From assembly GCA_036346355.1 (NCBI GenBank), contig CM070572.1:39717944-39781943 (forward strand): 64,000 nt of DNA. The letters are read 5' to 3'. The translations under genes were made by a program, and so were the position numbers. Positions 46,171-57,640 of this stretch are shown here, piece after piece (the first letter of the stretch is position 1; the number at the start of each line of letters is the position of its first letter). The notes under the pieces were generated by a model. That model did no database searches. It was not told the origin of the DNA and worked only from the letters and a program-made list of their open reading frames with translations. This DNA is from Rhipidocladum racemiflorum (lineage: Eukaryota; Streptophyta; Magnoliopsida; Poales; Poaceae).

Positions 46171-49100
46171 GCCCCACCATCAGCAACACCGTCGTTGGTC
46201 GGGTTCTTATAGACTTCGGAAGCTCTTTGGATCTAATCTCCGCCAAGGTCTTGGACGAGATGCAGATCCCCCGCTCCAAGATTAAAAGCATAGCGGTACC
46301 CTTTTTCGGAATAGTCCCGGGCACCTTGATCAAGCCTTTGGGCCAGGTCATTTTGCCCGTTACCTTTGGGAGCCCGAGAAACTTCCGTACAGAGCTGATC
46401 ACCTTCGAGGTGGTTGACTTTGAATCGGCCTACAACGCCATTCTCGGCAGACCAGCCTTGGCCAAATTCATGGCCGCCTCGTATCACGCGTATCAATGCC
46501 TGAAGGTTCCTGGGCCAAACGGGGTCATTACCGTAAAGGGAAGCCACAAGTCTACGTTGAATTGCGACGAAAGGGCGTTGGATATGGTCGGCCAGCTGCC
46601 TACACGCGGCCCCGACCAGGAGCCGAAGCATTCCCGGCCCAAGGTTGCGCTCCAGCCTGGAGGAGAGACCAAGGCCGTTCCACTCAACGAGTCGGAACCA
46701 GCCAAGGTCGTGCATTTGGGATCTTCCCTAGATCCCAAATAGGAACTCGAGCTCATCACCTTCCTCCGAGCAAACCCGGATGCATTCGCCTGGGAACCAT
46801 CCGACATGCCCAGGGTCCCAAGGGGGGTGATCGAGCACAGGCTAGCGGTTCAGCCTGATAGAAAACCAGCGCGACAAAAACTCAAATGGTTCTCTCCGGA
46901 AAAACAAGCGATCATCCGGGAAGAACTCGACAAGCTCCTTAAGGCCGGCTTCATTAGGGAGATCGAGCACTCGGAATGGCTAGCCAATCCGGTCATAGTC
47001 AGAAAGAAAGGGGGCAAGTGGTGAATGTGCGTTAACCACAAGGGCTTAAACGCAGCATGCCCAAAGGATAACTACTCGCTGCCTCGCATAGACCAATTGG
47101 TCGATGCAACGGTGGAATTGCAGGTCATGAGCTTCCTGGATGCTTATTCGGGATATCATCATATCAGCATATCACGCGAAGACGAAGAGAAGACCTCCTT
47201 CATCACCTCGTTCGGGAAATTCTGCTACACGACCATGTCTTTCGGTCTGAGAAACGCTGGGGCAACTTTTCAGCGCCTCATGCAGAAAACCTTTACGGAC
47301 CAAATAGGCTGTAACTTGGAGGTTTATGTGGACGACATAGTCGTCAAAAGCAAGCTCGCTCCAAGTCATTTCACCGACCTAGAGGAGACATTTTGTAATC
47401 TTAATAAGCATCGAATAAAGTTGAACCCGGAGAAATGCGTTTTCGGCGTAAAAGCCGGCAACGTGCTCGGTTACATGGTCGGTCCGCAAGGCGTCGGGGC
47501 GAATCCAGAGAAAATTGAAGCTATTGAAAATATGAGGCCACCCACATGTGTGAAGGAGGTACAGGCCTTGACCGGTCGGATGGCCGCTTTTAGCCGTTTT
47601 ATTTCTCGGCTGGGTGAGCGTGGGTTACCCTTCTTCAAGGCCTTACACAAACACGATGGTTTCTCTTGGACGGAGGAGGCTAGTCGTTCCTTCGAGGAAC
47701 TGAAGCAATACATGTCCAAGCCACCCATCTTGGTCACTCCCAAGAAAGAAGAAAATTTACTATTATATCTAGCGGCCACTCCGCAAGCTGTAAGCGCGGT
47801 TTTAGCAGTCGAAAGGGAGGGGGGCCAACGACCTATCTACTATGTTAGTGAGGTGCTGCATGGACCAAAGGAGCGTTACCCCGAGGTCCAGAAACTCTTG
47901 TATGCACTGCTAATGGCCTCCAGAAAACTACGCCATTACTTCCAAGCCCACAGAATCACGATCCCGACCAGTTTTCCACTCAGGGAGATCCTGAGAAACC
48001 AAGACGCCAGTGGTCGCATAGCAAAGTGGGCCATGGAGCTCGCCGAGTTTGAAATAACATTTTCGGCTCGCACGGCCATAAAATCCTAGGTCCTGGCAGA
48101 CTTCGTGGCAGAATGGTCGGCTCCACCCCAGTCGACAAGCAAGCCTACAAGGTCTAAGGAAAATCACTGTACCATGTATTTCGACGGGTCCCGAGCATAC
48201 GAACGCTCGGGGGCTGATGTCGTGTTGGTCTCCCCGGATGGGGAACGACTCCAGTATGCCATCCAATTGCACTTCGCCGCGACCAACAACGCGGCAGAGT
48301 ATGAAGGCCTCCTGGTCGGACTGCAAGCGTGCAAATCGCTAGGGGTCCAACGGCTCACTGTGATGGGCGATTCACAGTTGGTCATGAACCAGGTCAACAA
48401 AGAGTATCAGTGTTCCGATACCTCAATGGCGCTTTACCTGGTCGAAGTAAGGAAGATGGAGAAATACTTCAAGAATTTCGAAGTACTTTACATCCCCAGG
48501 AAGGACAATGCCCTGGCCGACCAATTATCAAAGGTTGGTTCCTCTCAAACTACCGCTCCGGCGGGGGTGCTCGTTGAGCACCTATACAAGCCCTCCATTC
48601 CCTCTGAAGAGGAGGTACCAGAGACTGGCGGTACAGTCTCTCTCCTCGAGCAAAGCGCGAGTTGGATGACGCCATTCGTCCAATACCTCACGCACGGGAC
48701 ATTGCCCGAGGAAGAAGCCGAGCGTTCCCGGCTTACAAGGCGGTCTTCTCAGTACAGACTGATTGAAGGCAACCTATACCGCAAGGGCGCACTATGAGTC
48801 CTCTCCAAGTGTGTCTCCCAAGAGGAAGGCCAGTACCTTCTTCGGGATATCCATGAAGGGATGTGTGCAGCTCATTCGTCGTTCAGGACGCTTGTGAGCA
48901 AGGCGTTCCGTTTGGGCTATTATTGGCCAACGGCCTTGACTGACGCACGGTCGATCGTGGCGACTTGTCAAGCATGTTAGTTTCATGCTCGCAAGGTCCA
49001 TCAGCCAGCGTATGTGCTGCAAACCATCCCGCTTTCATGGACATTCTCGACCTGGGGGCTCGATATCCTCGGACCTTTCCCTCGAGGTCGGAAAGGCTGC

Positions 49101-49866
49101 AAATACTTGCTCGTGGCCATCGACACTTTCACCAAGTGGATAGAGGCCGAACCCGTGTCAACCATCTCGGCCCAGGCGGCCAAGAGGTTCCTCCAAAGCA
49201 ACGTGGTGACACGGTTTGGGATACCCAACCGGCTCATCACGGACAACGGAACTCAATTCACTAGTGAATTGATCCAGGCTTATTGCGAGGAGGTCGGGAT
49301 CAAGGTCTGCTTCGCTTCTATGGCACATCCACAGAGCAACGGGGCGGCCGAACGAGCAAACGGGCAAATAGTCCAAGGCATTAAAAAGAGGGTCTTTAAG
49401 AACCTTAGTCAGCACAAGCAGGAGTGGGTGGACGAACTGCCCTCTGTTCTGTGGTCGATTCGCACCAGCACAAGTCGGGCCACGGGCGAAACCCCATTCC
49501 AGCTTGTCTACGGTGCAGAGGCCATTTTGCCTGCAGAAATTATGCTGGGTTCCCCAAGGGTGCAACTGGTCGATTTCGTCGACCAAGAAATCGAGCGGCT
49601 CATCGACCTAGACCTCGTAGAGGCAACACGACAACAGGCGTTGCTCCGGTCTGCAGTTTACCTACAGGCACTTCGTAGGCACGCGGCCAAGTCAGTTCGA
49701 CCAAGGACCTTGCAAATTGGCGAACTGGTCTTACGACGAGTTCAGGACCTGTCAAAAGCTAACAAGCTAACCCCAAGATGGGAGGGCCCCTACACAGTCG
49801 TATCTGCAACACGCCTGGGGGCTGTTCGCCTAGCGATGGAAGATGGTCGAGTGCTCGCCAGCACTT
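46076..49866 (+). pseudogene. Gypsy pol: protease, reverse transcriptase, two RNase H domains, integrase
   Basis: One frame with isolated stops at about 46740, 47022, 48087, 48795 and 48978. The protease motif is LIDFGSSLDLIS (about 46208), with Phe where Thr or Ser usually follows the Asp. Reverse transcriptase has VYVDDIVVKS (about 47323) and FGLRNAGATFQRLMQ. The connection/RNase H region ends near 48085. A second RNase H-like domain begins MYFDGSRAYERSGAD (48174) and has the EYEGLL and GDSQLV acidic segments. Integrase has a zinc segment, a core with WGLDILGPFPRG and ITDNGTQFTS, and a tail with WEGPYTV. Apart from the stops it is well conserved, so it is a recently killed copy. Confidence 0.93.
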
Positions 49867-50615
49867 AGAACATCGATCAACTACGTAAGTTCTATGTTTA
49901 AAACACCTTTCCAGTTAAAATTATCTGCTTCGTTTTGCGATTCTTTCTCGAAAAAGTTATACCGCTTCACTCCAAAATTCCTTTTCCCCTTGGTCGGGCA
50001 CGGCCGAACAATGCACGTGTACCATTCCCTTTGAAGCCAAGCTCGGAAACCCGCAGGCCAATTGCTCGCGCTGATCTCCTTTCGCAGTAGCTCTACGCTG
50101 CATGAACGATCACACACAATGCATCCTCATCCTTGGTTCAAGCTGGGCTCGGTGGTTCACCACAAGCATTGGCAACGCTGTGCCTGTTAGCTTCAAGTCA
50201 CATGCAAAACTATGCTCACAAGATAGAGGCACGGCTCGGCCGCACCACGAGCAAAATGCACTATGCGCATACGACCTAAGTTCTCAAAACACATCTATTT
50301 GATAGTTCCGGTCGTCCAACGAACAAGCACGAGCGCATCTTTTAGTATCCTCCTATGAACAAACCCGTGCTCGCAAATTTAGGGGCACGACCTTTGTCCA
50401 TAGCGGGGGCTCATACGCGTAAGGGCTAAGCGCGCCTTTTTTCAAGATTTTGCCCTTGTTCTCTCCCGTGGTTGCCTTCTTTTTTTGTAGAACAACCGTC
50501 GAGCAAACATAAGAGCATCCAAAACAAGGAGGAAAGAAGACAAGATCGGCCTTTTCAATTACGAAATCACATACAAAAGTTTACAAGTGGAGGAAAAAGA
50601 AAAAAAGAAAAAAGG
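49867..50615 (+). other. Spacer between pol and the antisense gene
   Basis: No coding frame was recognised. It would contain the 3' untranslated parts of both the pol transcript and the antisense transcript, whose stop is at about 50620. Confidence 0.6.
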
Positions 50616-50619
50616 CTAT

Positions 50620-53525
50620 CTACGGGTGGTCCCGACGACCGGCCTGGAAGGCAGCAAGCTCTTCCTTAAGGGAGTCGAGCTCGGCCTCCAAATCCAAGAC
50701 CTTCCGCCGAGCCGCCCGACCTTCGGCGGCGCTGCACCTCTTTGAGCTGAGCTTCTTCGTGCTCCCGAGCTTCTTGCACGGCACGGTGAAGGTCGGGGGC
50801 TTCCTGCCGAAGCTTCCCCAGCTCCTCCTCGAGGTTGGCACACCTTAGCTCCAGGGAGGCCTTCGCCGTTTCACTTTGGGAGAGTTGGCCCCGAAGCTCG
50901 GCGATGGAGCCCTTCATCAACTCCAGCTCCTTTTGGTCAGCGGCATGCACGTCGGAGACACGACACTCAAGATCGGCGATCTTGGCATCTTGCTCGCGAT
51001 AGTACCCCGCGAACTCCTCCGCCGAGACCGTGGAGGCGTCAATGTCCTCCATTGCCTTGGCCGCGAACTATGAACAAAGAAGGAAAGGTCAAACCACCTT
51101 AAAGGGTCTTGGCGCCGAAGAAAAGACGGAGTATGACTCAGAAATCAAAAGCTCACCAGAAGAGCACGGCTGACCAGCTTGTCTTGGAGCTTCTGGCGGT
51201 CGGTCGCGCCGGCTCGGAAGAACGGATTGACCCAGGCAGGGTCATCCTCGATCTGGCGGCGCGTCCCTGGGTCGGGTCTTGCTCCTCTTGGGTACTGATG
51301 TACCCGGGAGGGCAAGGCGGCTCCCTCCTCGATCAACCCGGAGGGCCCGACCTCGGGACACCTTCCTACGAGGATGAACTTCCCCCGCGGCTTGCAGCGC
51401 GAGGCGATCATCTCCCAGCTCGGCCTTCACGCTCGGGGGCTGAACATTGGCCTCAGCCGACTCTCGAGCCTCGAGGCTCGTCTCCTGAACCTACCCGGTG
51501 CTCGGCGCCATGATCGTCCCCTCGTAAGGGACCAAGGCCATAGCCTCCTCGGCCCCTTGCGGACCTTGCGCTACTGGGACCGGAGGAAGCTCGGTGGCCG
51601 CTGGAGGTTGCTCAAAAACCCCTTGCTCCACTAAGACCAGAGGGAGCTCAGTGGCCTCAGAAGTCTGCTCGGGCGCCCCTGGGAGCTTGACCCTTGGAGT
51701 TTCCTCCAAGCCCTCGCTCATCACTAGGTCGGCGACGCGTTCCAGCTCGGCATCAACTGCGGAGTTGAGAATCCACTCAGCCATTTGTGGGAGATCTAAA
51801 GACAGCAGCCGAGCTATCACGCCCAAGCCAAGCGGAGTGGGGTTAGCTCGGGAAATTGCAAGAAAAACGAAAACAAGGAAGTTACGCGAAGGATCACCTT
51901 CCGCCAGGCGAGCTCCCTCGTCCTCAGTCTCCTCGCTTTGGGCCATGGGCGCCCTGCCCGCGGCGGCCTCGTAGGCCTCGGCAACTGCCTCGGCACGTTG
52001 CGCGGCTGCGTCGCTGGCCCTGGCCATCATAGGGTCGACCTCGTCCATGTCGGCCCCCTCCAGCGCCAAGGTCGGCCGAGGCGACGACCTTCTGCTCCTC
52101 CTAACCAGGGCAAAAGCGTCTTCCTCCTCTTTCTCCTCCTCGTCGGGATCCTCGACCACCTGAGCAAGTTGATCTTGGAGGGCCTTGATCTGCCTCTCCA
52201 ACTGTTCCTTGCTCAAGGTGGACTTGGCTGCCTCCTCGGCTTTTTTCGCCTCCTCGGCCAGTTGTTGCAATCAACCCATCAACTCCGGCTTCTTCTGCTT
52301 GAAATCAGCAAACCACTGTCGGAGTTCCCTTACCTTTTTCCGGCCAGCGTACTCCAAGTGACGCTTACTCGGGGGCTTGGACGTGACTTGGCGTTTAAGG
52401 CGTCGGGCCGGAGGAGGCGAGGCGGAAGGTCGGCGGCTTCGACCGGCCGCCTTCTTGCGAGGAACGCCGGAAGGGGTCGGGGTGTCTTCCAGAAGTGTTG
52501 AAGCGGCACTCGACACGGCGAGCTCAAGGGCAACCTTCTCCTGCGAACAGAAACCAAGTGGGATAAGCTCGGAAAGCACTTCTCGAGCAGAGAGCAAGCA
52601 GAAAATACTTATCGCGTCACTGCGGTCGAAGACATTCTTGGGGAACTGGCGATTGGGCTTCAATTCCTTCTCCTTCGGGGCGCCGAACATCTCGGCGACC
52701 CTTTCATCGACCCAGTCCGTCCTCGGGGCTGCAAGACGAACAAGGATTGGAAAGAAGAATAAGGCCAACACCCGGGCGGCGACGATGGTCGAAGGAAGGA
52801 CCGAAGGGCATACCTGCGTTGTCCTCACGGGTGATGTCTTGCCACCCGGTCACCTCGAAGAACGGATGCTCGCGACGCCGCAAGGGGGACACCCGGTTGA
52901 AGGTGAAGTCCTGGGCAATGTCCCGACCAGTGAGTCCCATCTGGGTGAGCTTGCTGATCGTCCTGAGGACCCGCTCTTCCTCGGGCTGCACGAGCGGGCG
53001 TGCCGTTTCAGCGGCCGGGGCAACCTCCCCGGTATAGATCAATTGGCTCCCCTCCGCCTTCTTCTGGTAAAACCAAAGGTCGGCCCAGCCCGACACCTAG
53101 TCCTTCAAAGAAAGAAGAGGATACTCGTATGGTCGGTTGGGTCGGAGGCGAAGGTAGACGCAGCCGGCGGGACCTCCCCTACCGGTGCGAAAAGGGGAGT
53201 AGAAGTGGAAGAAGAGGCTAGCGGTGGGTGTCACGCCCACATACGCCTCGCAAAGGTGGGAGAAGATTGTGAGGGAGAGAATGGAGTTAGGGTTGAGATG
53301 AGAGATCTCACACCCACAAAAGGCAAGCACGGAGACGAGAAACTCGCTCTCGGGCGGGCGAAGCCCGTTGACGGCGTATAGCTCGCAGGAGACGATCTCT
53401 CCCTCCCGCGGCGCCGGTGTCTCGTCACTCCCGGGTGCCCGGCTAGAGTTTGGATCGACGTAGCCGTCGTCCACGAGCGCTTGGAGCCTCCTCCGGTTCA
53501 TCTGACTAACTCCAAAACGCGCCAT
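50620..53525 (-). CDS. Antisense gene of the gypsy element (putative gypsy-type/Transposase_28-like protein), intron-bearing
   Basis: Read on the minus strand from ATG 53525 (MARFGVSQMNRRRLQ), the first exon carries a domain with PRPLRPNRPYEY-like and ADLWFYQKK segments. These resemble the putative gypsy-type transposon domain (PF04195) found antisense in grass Tat elements. Later exons are Lys/Glu/Ala-rich and end in a coiled coil (KIADLECRVSDVHAADQKEL, then LDLEAELDSLKEELAAF). Intron borders are visible: about 52819-52731 (GTATGC...TTGCAG), about 52612-52542 (GTATTT...TTCGCAG) and about 51153-51090 (GTGAGC...TTCATAG). An in-frame stop at 53097-53099 and small frameshifts near 52270, 51490 and 50680 suggest this copy is damaged. 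Function is unknown. A TTTTTAAAC box lies about 105 bp upstream of the ATG. Confidence 0.7.
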
Positions 53526-53982
53526 TGCTGAGGAGAGAAGGAGATCGAAGAGGGCTCTAGAGCTCTTGGAGAAATTTTTGGCAAGATCGAGCAAAAGCAC
53601 AAGGTGGCTTTGTCCCTCGCGACAGTCGGGGTTTAAAAAGCCCGTGAAAGGGCGCATTTAACGCTGCCGCGACTATTCGCGAAACGGCGTCTGTCCGTTA
53701 CGGTGAAAACCGCCCAGTAAATGCACCACTTCCAAGAAATTGCTTTACCGTTACGACAAGGCTTCTTGGAGAAGGAACCGTAAATAACCTAACCATGGCA
53801 TGATTGCTCGGGCGACGAGCAAGTCGAAGCTCGCCCCCAGCAACAAGCTCGTTCCCTGGCGCAAGATGGTCGCAAGTCACGAGCAAGCGCCAGCAGGAAC
53901 CTAATCCCTCCTTCGAGTCTTTTTTTAGGCTCAAGGGGAAGCCCGAGACAAGACATTCCCCAATTGAGCCTCGGGGAATCAC

Positions 53983-54603
53983 TGTCGGGGATTGACTACT
54001 CACCAAAAGACGACCATTTCGCCCCCAGGGGACCAAAAAAGCGACCAACCGGGCCCCCACGGAAGAAGCTCGGGAAACTTGCCCGAACGGCCAAAACGTC
54101 CGAGCTTGCATGCTCGGGGATTCGTTCACGACCATACCGGACTAATACGAGCAACCGTGCTCGTATAAGCTACGCATATGGTCGGGGGACTTGGTCAAAA
54201 TCGTTAGAAAGGAAGGCGGCAACCAATCCGCCGGAAATCAAGGGAAGACGCACCAGGAATTCAAATAACGCGCAGATCAAGGGCGCCGAATCGTGGGTGT
54301 TACGGATATGGATATGTAGCGTAAATCTAGAGAGTAGTTACCTTATATGTATCTTCAGCTTCTGTATTTAAAACCCCCCAAGAACATCTGCGGGGGGGGA
54401 CAATGATGAACCAATCATAAACACAATATACTGGAGTAGGGCTGTTATCTCGGCGGTGAGAGGCCCGAACCAGGATAAACACCACGCATCTTTCTCCCAT
54501 TTACGCGTCGCTCGGACGATCACCCCAGCTCGCACGAAGGGGCCCTGTTGATCCCTCGGTCAACAAATAAGCTCGGCGGGAGGCCATTCTCCAATCGTCG
54601 ACA
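53983..54603 (+). repeat. Gypsy 3' LTR
   Basis: This 621-bp LTR begins TGTCGGGGATTGAC and is preceded by CCTCGGGGAATCAC, a weak polypurine tract. It ends TCGTCGACA followed by the target duplication CTTTC at 54604. It differs from the 5' LTR by point changes and by the segment around 54391-54415. Confidence 0.93.
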
Positions 54604-55320
54604 CTTTCCATGTGACAACTATAAAAGTTGGTCCTTTTGCCAACCATGTTAGCATGTCATCTGACGAGCTCCTAGTGATGGGTCGCTCCTTCAACCATTG
54701 GTCAAAATAGAGGTTATGCTGTCTCATGATCCAAAACTCCTGCCATGCCAGATTCTCTTGCCTTAGCCATTGCTTGTGCTCAATGATATACGTGAACACT
54801 ACAGCCATGTGTTGTAAAACTATGAAATGGGCTTGAGCATACGTAACCAGATCAGGCGTGATTGCTTTCCTTCCAATGACCCCGATACCTTGGAGCCCCC
54901 CTCATGGCAAGATCGAGGCACACCTATCAGTATGACCTGGGCCATGTTATCAACGCAAAACTCGTACGACCTTTTTAGTTGCATAACTTTCAACAATGCT
55001 ACTCTCTGGACGAGATCGATTCCGTACGTAGGACTTGAGAATTCCCATGTACCTCTTGAACGGGTACATGCTACGTAGGAACACAGACCCACAAATCTTT
55101 ATCTCTATCACAAGGTGAACAATGAGATGGACCATGATATCAAAAAATAACAAAGGTAAATACATCTCAAGATTATATAGATTCATCACCACCCCAGCCT
55201 GCAAAGCATCTAGTCCTTCGAGATCAATGACCTTATGAGCGATTGTGTTAAAGAAATAACACAGCCTTGTGATTGTCTCTTGGACCTTGACTGCCAAGAA
55301 AATCTGTTTTAACATTTCTA
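54604..55320 (-). pseudogene. TNP2 transposase, DUF4218 and following region, right of the gypsy insertion
   Basis: On the minus strand the frame from about 55320 reads RLCYFFNTIAHKVID, LFFDIMVHLIVHLV and FLRSMYPFKRYMGILKSYV. This is the DUF4218 domain that follows the catalytic core in CACTA TNP2 proteins. Further left, 54808-54610 reads QHNLYFDQWLKERPI and LTWLAKGPT, the next conserved part. A frameshift lies near 54950. The catalytic domain that should precede DUF4218 is absent: at about 55320 the sequence switches, without losing frame, to the N-terminal part of a hAT transposase. Confidence 0.88.
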
Positions 55321-55720
55321 GTTTTTTTGCAAACATTTTATAAATATCACATGTAGTTGTTCTTCTACTAACATGTTGGTATTGTGGACAAAAACCACGT
55401 TGCACCATTCTTTCAAAATTAGAGCTCTCGCCCATTCTAAGTGGAAGATCATCTGTAACTATGTACTGTGCAATTTCGTCTCTAGCTACATCGGCGTTGT
55501 ATACCCACGTACTTACCGAACCATCGGTGTTTAAGTTGAGCTGCGTCTGCATGCCCTCGCCTGGCCTCCGTCCTGCCGATATCTTCTTCAAGCATGCCTC
55601 TGCATGTCTCTTCAGATGACCTGTTCCAGCACATGCACGTGCAGATAATTTAGTTTGACAGTATTTGCAAATAGCATACACTACCTTACTTCCGTCTACA
55701 ATTTCGACGGTTCTGTCCAT
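54950..55720 (-). CDS. Chimeric open frame: hAT BED zinc finger/N-terminus joined to CACTA TNP2 DUF4218
   Basis: This single open frame has 256 codons. Residues 1 to about 50 hold a BED-type zinc finger (AICKYCQTKLSARACAGTGH, then LKRHAEAC). Residues 75-125 match the conserved start of Ac-like hAT transposases (DLPLRMGESSNFERMVQRGF). From about residue 135 the match is to DUF4218 of CACTA TNP2 (RLCYFFNTIAHKVID) and continues to the end. No stop or frame change marks the boundary. The hAT catalytic and dimerisation regions and the TNP2 catalytic core are both missing. It may be a chance deletion product. Whether it is expressed is unknown. The ATG used is the first in the frame; hAT-like coding may begin upstream in another frame. 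Confidence 0.75.
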   Translation of the reverse strand: MDRTVEIVDGSKVVYAICKYCQTKLSARACAGTGHLKRHAEACLKKISAGRRPGEGMQTQLNLNTDGSVSTWVYNADVARDEIAQYIVTDDLPLRMGESSNFERMVQRGFCPQYQHVSRRTTTCDIYKMFAKKLEMLKQIFLAVKVQETITRLCYFFNTIAHKVIDLEGLDALQAGVVMNLYNLEMYLPLLFFDIMVHLIVHLVIEIKICGSVFLRSMYPFKRYMGILKSYVRNRSRPESSIVESYATKKVVRVLR

Positions 55721-57177
55721 GTATTGCCAGCACCACGCTCGTCAAGTGCCGGATATGGACGCCCATCCCAGTTGCGTCGATGTCGCAGCATCCGAGCTCG
55801 TTGCCGATACCGACGCCCGTCCCGGATACACCGATGCGGCGGCATCGGAGCTCGGTGCATCCAGAAGGTACGAGGCATCCTCGATGCCGTGCGTACTGTC
55901 CAGATGACGGTCATCCATACCGTAGTCTCCCATGCTGGGGGATAGTTGGCGCGGATCGATCTCGTCATCCCTACGAGAGGGACTTGGAGAGCGATGGCGT
56001 GTTCTCCTGCTCTTGCTCTTGCGAAATATTTTGTTTCGTGGAGGAAGAGCAAAAACGGAGGGTAAATTCAGAGTAAACACAGAGAATAAATGAGAGAGCG
56101 AGAGAGATGTTCTGAATAAAAACTGAGAGAGCAGAAGGATGTTCTGAACAAACGAGGACGCTCGAGATTTTATAGCGATTAGGCCCGTTCGTATGATAGT
56201 TCAAAATTTGAAATTAGACAAAGTCGCGCAGGATTCCCTCGCTTTACATCGCATCATATCGCTTTACGTCGCGTCAAATCATTTTACGTCGCATGTGCGG
56301 CCGCGAGAATGCAAAATTGAAATACAACACGCGGAATCAACCAAACCATGCATCACATCGCGTCGCATGCTCTCTTTTTCCAGCGCGCGGTGGAGACTAG
56401 AGAGGGAAAGAAACAAAATTACGAGTAAACATGCTGCATGCATTCCTTTCCCTCTCTCTCCCTCTCCTTCCCCCCTCTCCTCTCTTTTTCCACGCCCGAG
56501 GCCAATCTAAGAAGATCGACAGCCGCCCATGTGCCCCGTCCCTCCCTGCTGGCCCCTCGAGGCCCCCACGACCCCGTGCCCCACTTTGCCCGACGGCTCC
56601 TTCTCCCAAATCCCAATCTCACTTCTTCCTCCGTCCCTCGGCGGCTCCTTCCACGCGCGCGGTGCACCGCCTCCCCGCCCCGACGGCCTCGACGCCTCAA
56701 CGGCTCCCTTCCCATCTCCCTTCTCCCGCGACGGGACGCCCCTCGTCCCGACGGCCTCCTCGACTCTGGCGATCCGGCCTCTAACCCCAGCACCGCCTCC
56801 TCTCTCCACTCAGCACGCCCCGAGCCTCATCAGGCGATCTCGCGCCCTCGCCTCCCACGCGGCCCTAGCACCTCCTCCTCCCCTCGGCATTCGCCCGCGC
56901 CTGCGCCTCCTCCCTCGCCCTCCGGCCACCTCCATGCCTCGGGCCGCGCCACGTCTTGCCGGGTCGTCCGTCTGGCCGTCGGCCGTGTCGGCGCACGACT
57001 TAATCGGCCGTCTTTGTGTTAAGCCGCCAGTGCCAGTTTCCGGCCAAAGACGGCCCAATGAACAGTAACATGCCGGCCCGGCACGGCCCACTTCGTGTTG
57101 GGCCAGGCTATGGACCGGGCCAGATGGCCGTGCTTCGGGCCGACCCATGGAGGCACGGCCCAGACGCCCAGCTCTAG
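55321..57177 (-). mobile_element. Truncated hAT transposon (N-terminal transposase half and one terminus)
   Basis: The right end reads GACGCCCAGCTCTA at 57177, which on the minus strand is TAGAGCTGGGCGTC, a hAT-like terminal inverted repeat. The preceding 180 bp are packed with GGCCCGGC/GGCACGGCCC runs, common near hAT ends in grasses. The BED/hAT transposase start lies at about 55720-55330. Upstream of it on the minus strand is a Ser/Ala/Asp-rich segment (55742-56080) with two tandem units of about 18 residues, in a shifted frame. A GC-rich block at 56430-57000 has no recognised domain. The partner terminus is absent, so the element is truncated at the TNP2 junction. Bases 57178-57185 (GATCAAAC) may be half of its 8-bp target duplication. 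Confidence 0.72.
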
Positions 57178-57640
57178 ATCAAACCAACCAGGTGCTTACG
57201 CATTTGTGATTTTGAGAGTTAATTTTTACATATATTCCTTATGTCCTCCAAATCCGGTCAACACCAATGAACACAGGTCCATAGAAACGCGAATTTAGTA
57301 AAAAAAACAACAACGAGATTTTGGTGAAATTTATCGAGATCTCGCCGAAATTTTTAAAAATACTGTAACAATTTAAATCTTTTCAAAAAAAATTATTCGC
57401 CAAAATTATGAATCTAAGATTTTTATAAAATTTCGTCGATATTTTGATCCTTATTCTGGCCAAGCAGACCCCACCAGCCAGCCTCTCACCCACAGAGTCA
57501 CATCACCCATTCGCTCATTCCAATCCCCAGCCGGTCGCTCTCGCATCTGGCGCGCCTCGTGAACGAATCCCCCTAATTAAATGCAACCAAAGCTACTCCC
57601 TTCTCTCTCCCACTGTACTAATTAATCACATCACGAGATC
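57178..57640 (+). promoter_or_regulatory. Presumed promoter region of the host MAPKKK gene
   Basis: AT-rich sequence (57180-57440) passes into CT-rich sequence typical of a grass gene promoter and leader start (57470-57640). The hAT terminus lies directly upstream, about 460 bp from the leader exon. No TATA box is convincing, and the transcription start cannot be fixed by eye. Confidence 0.45.

Larger units (their letters stand above)
43243..54603 (+). mobile_element. Ty3/gypsy LTR retrotransposon of the Tat type
   Basis: LTRs at 43243-43892 and 53983-54603 begin TGTCGGGGATTGAC and end AATCGTCGACA. The flanking pentamer CTTTC is present on both sides (43238-43242 and 54604-54608). The internal region starts with a TGGCGCTGTCCGTGGGG primer site. 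The coding order Gag, protease, reverse transcriptase, RNase H, a second RNase H-like domain and integrase is that of gypsy elements. The extra RNase H-like domain, together with a long antisense gene downstream of pol, points to the Tat lineage of grasses. Several stops and frameshifts interrupt gag-pol. It splits a TNP2 gene. Confidence 0.95.

Noticed and set aside
56438..57022. A plus-strand open frame of about 194 codons rich in Pro, Ser and Arg
   Set aside because: It lies in a GC-rich block, overlaps other long frames on both strands, and shows no domain. Such frames are expected by chance in GC-rich DNA.
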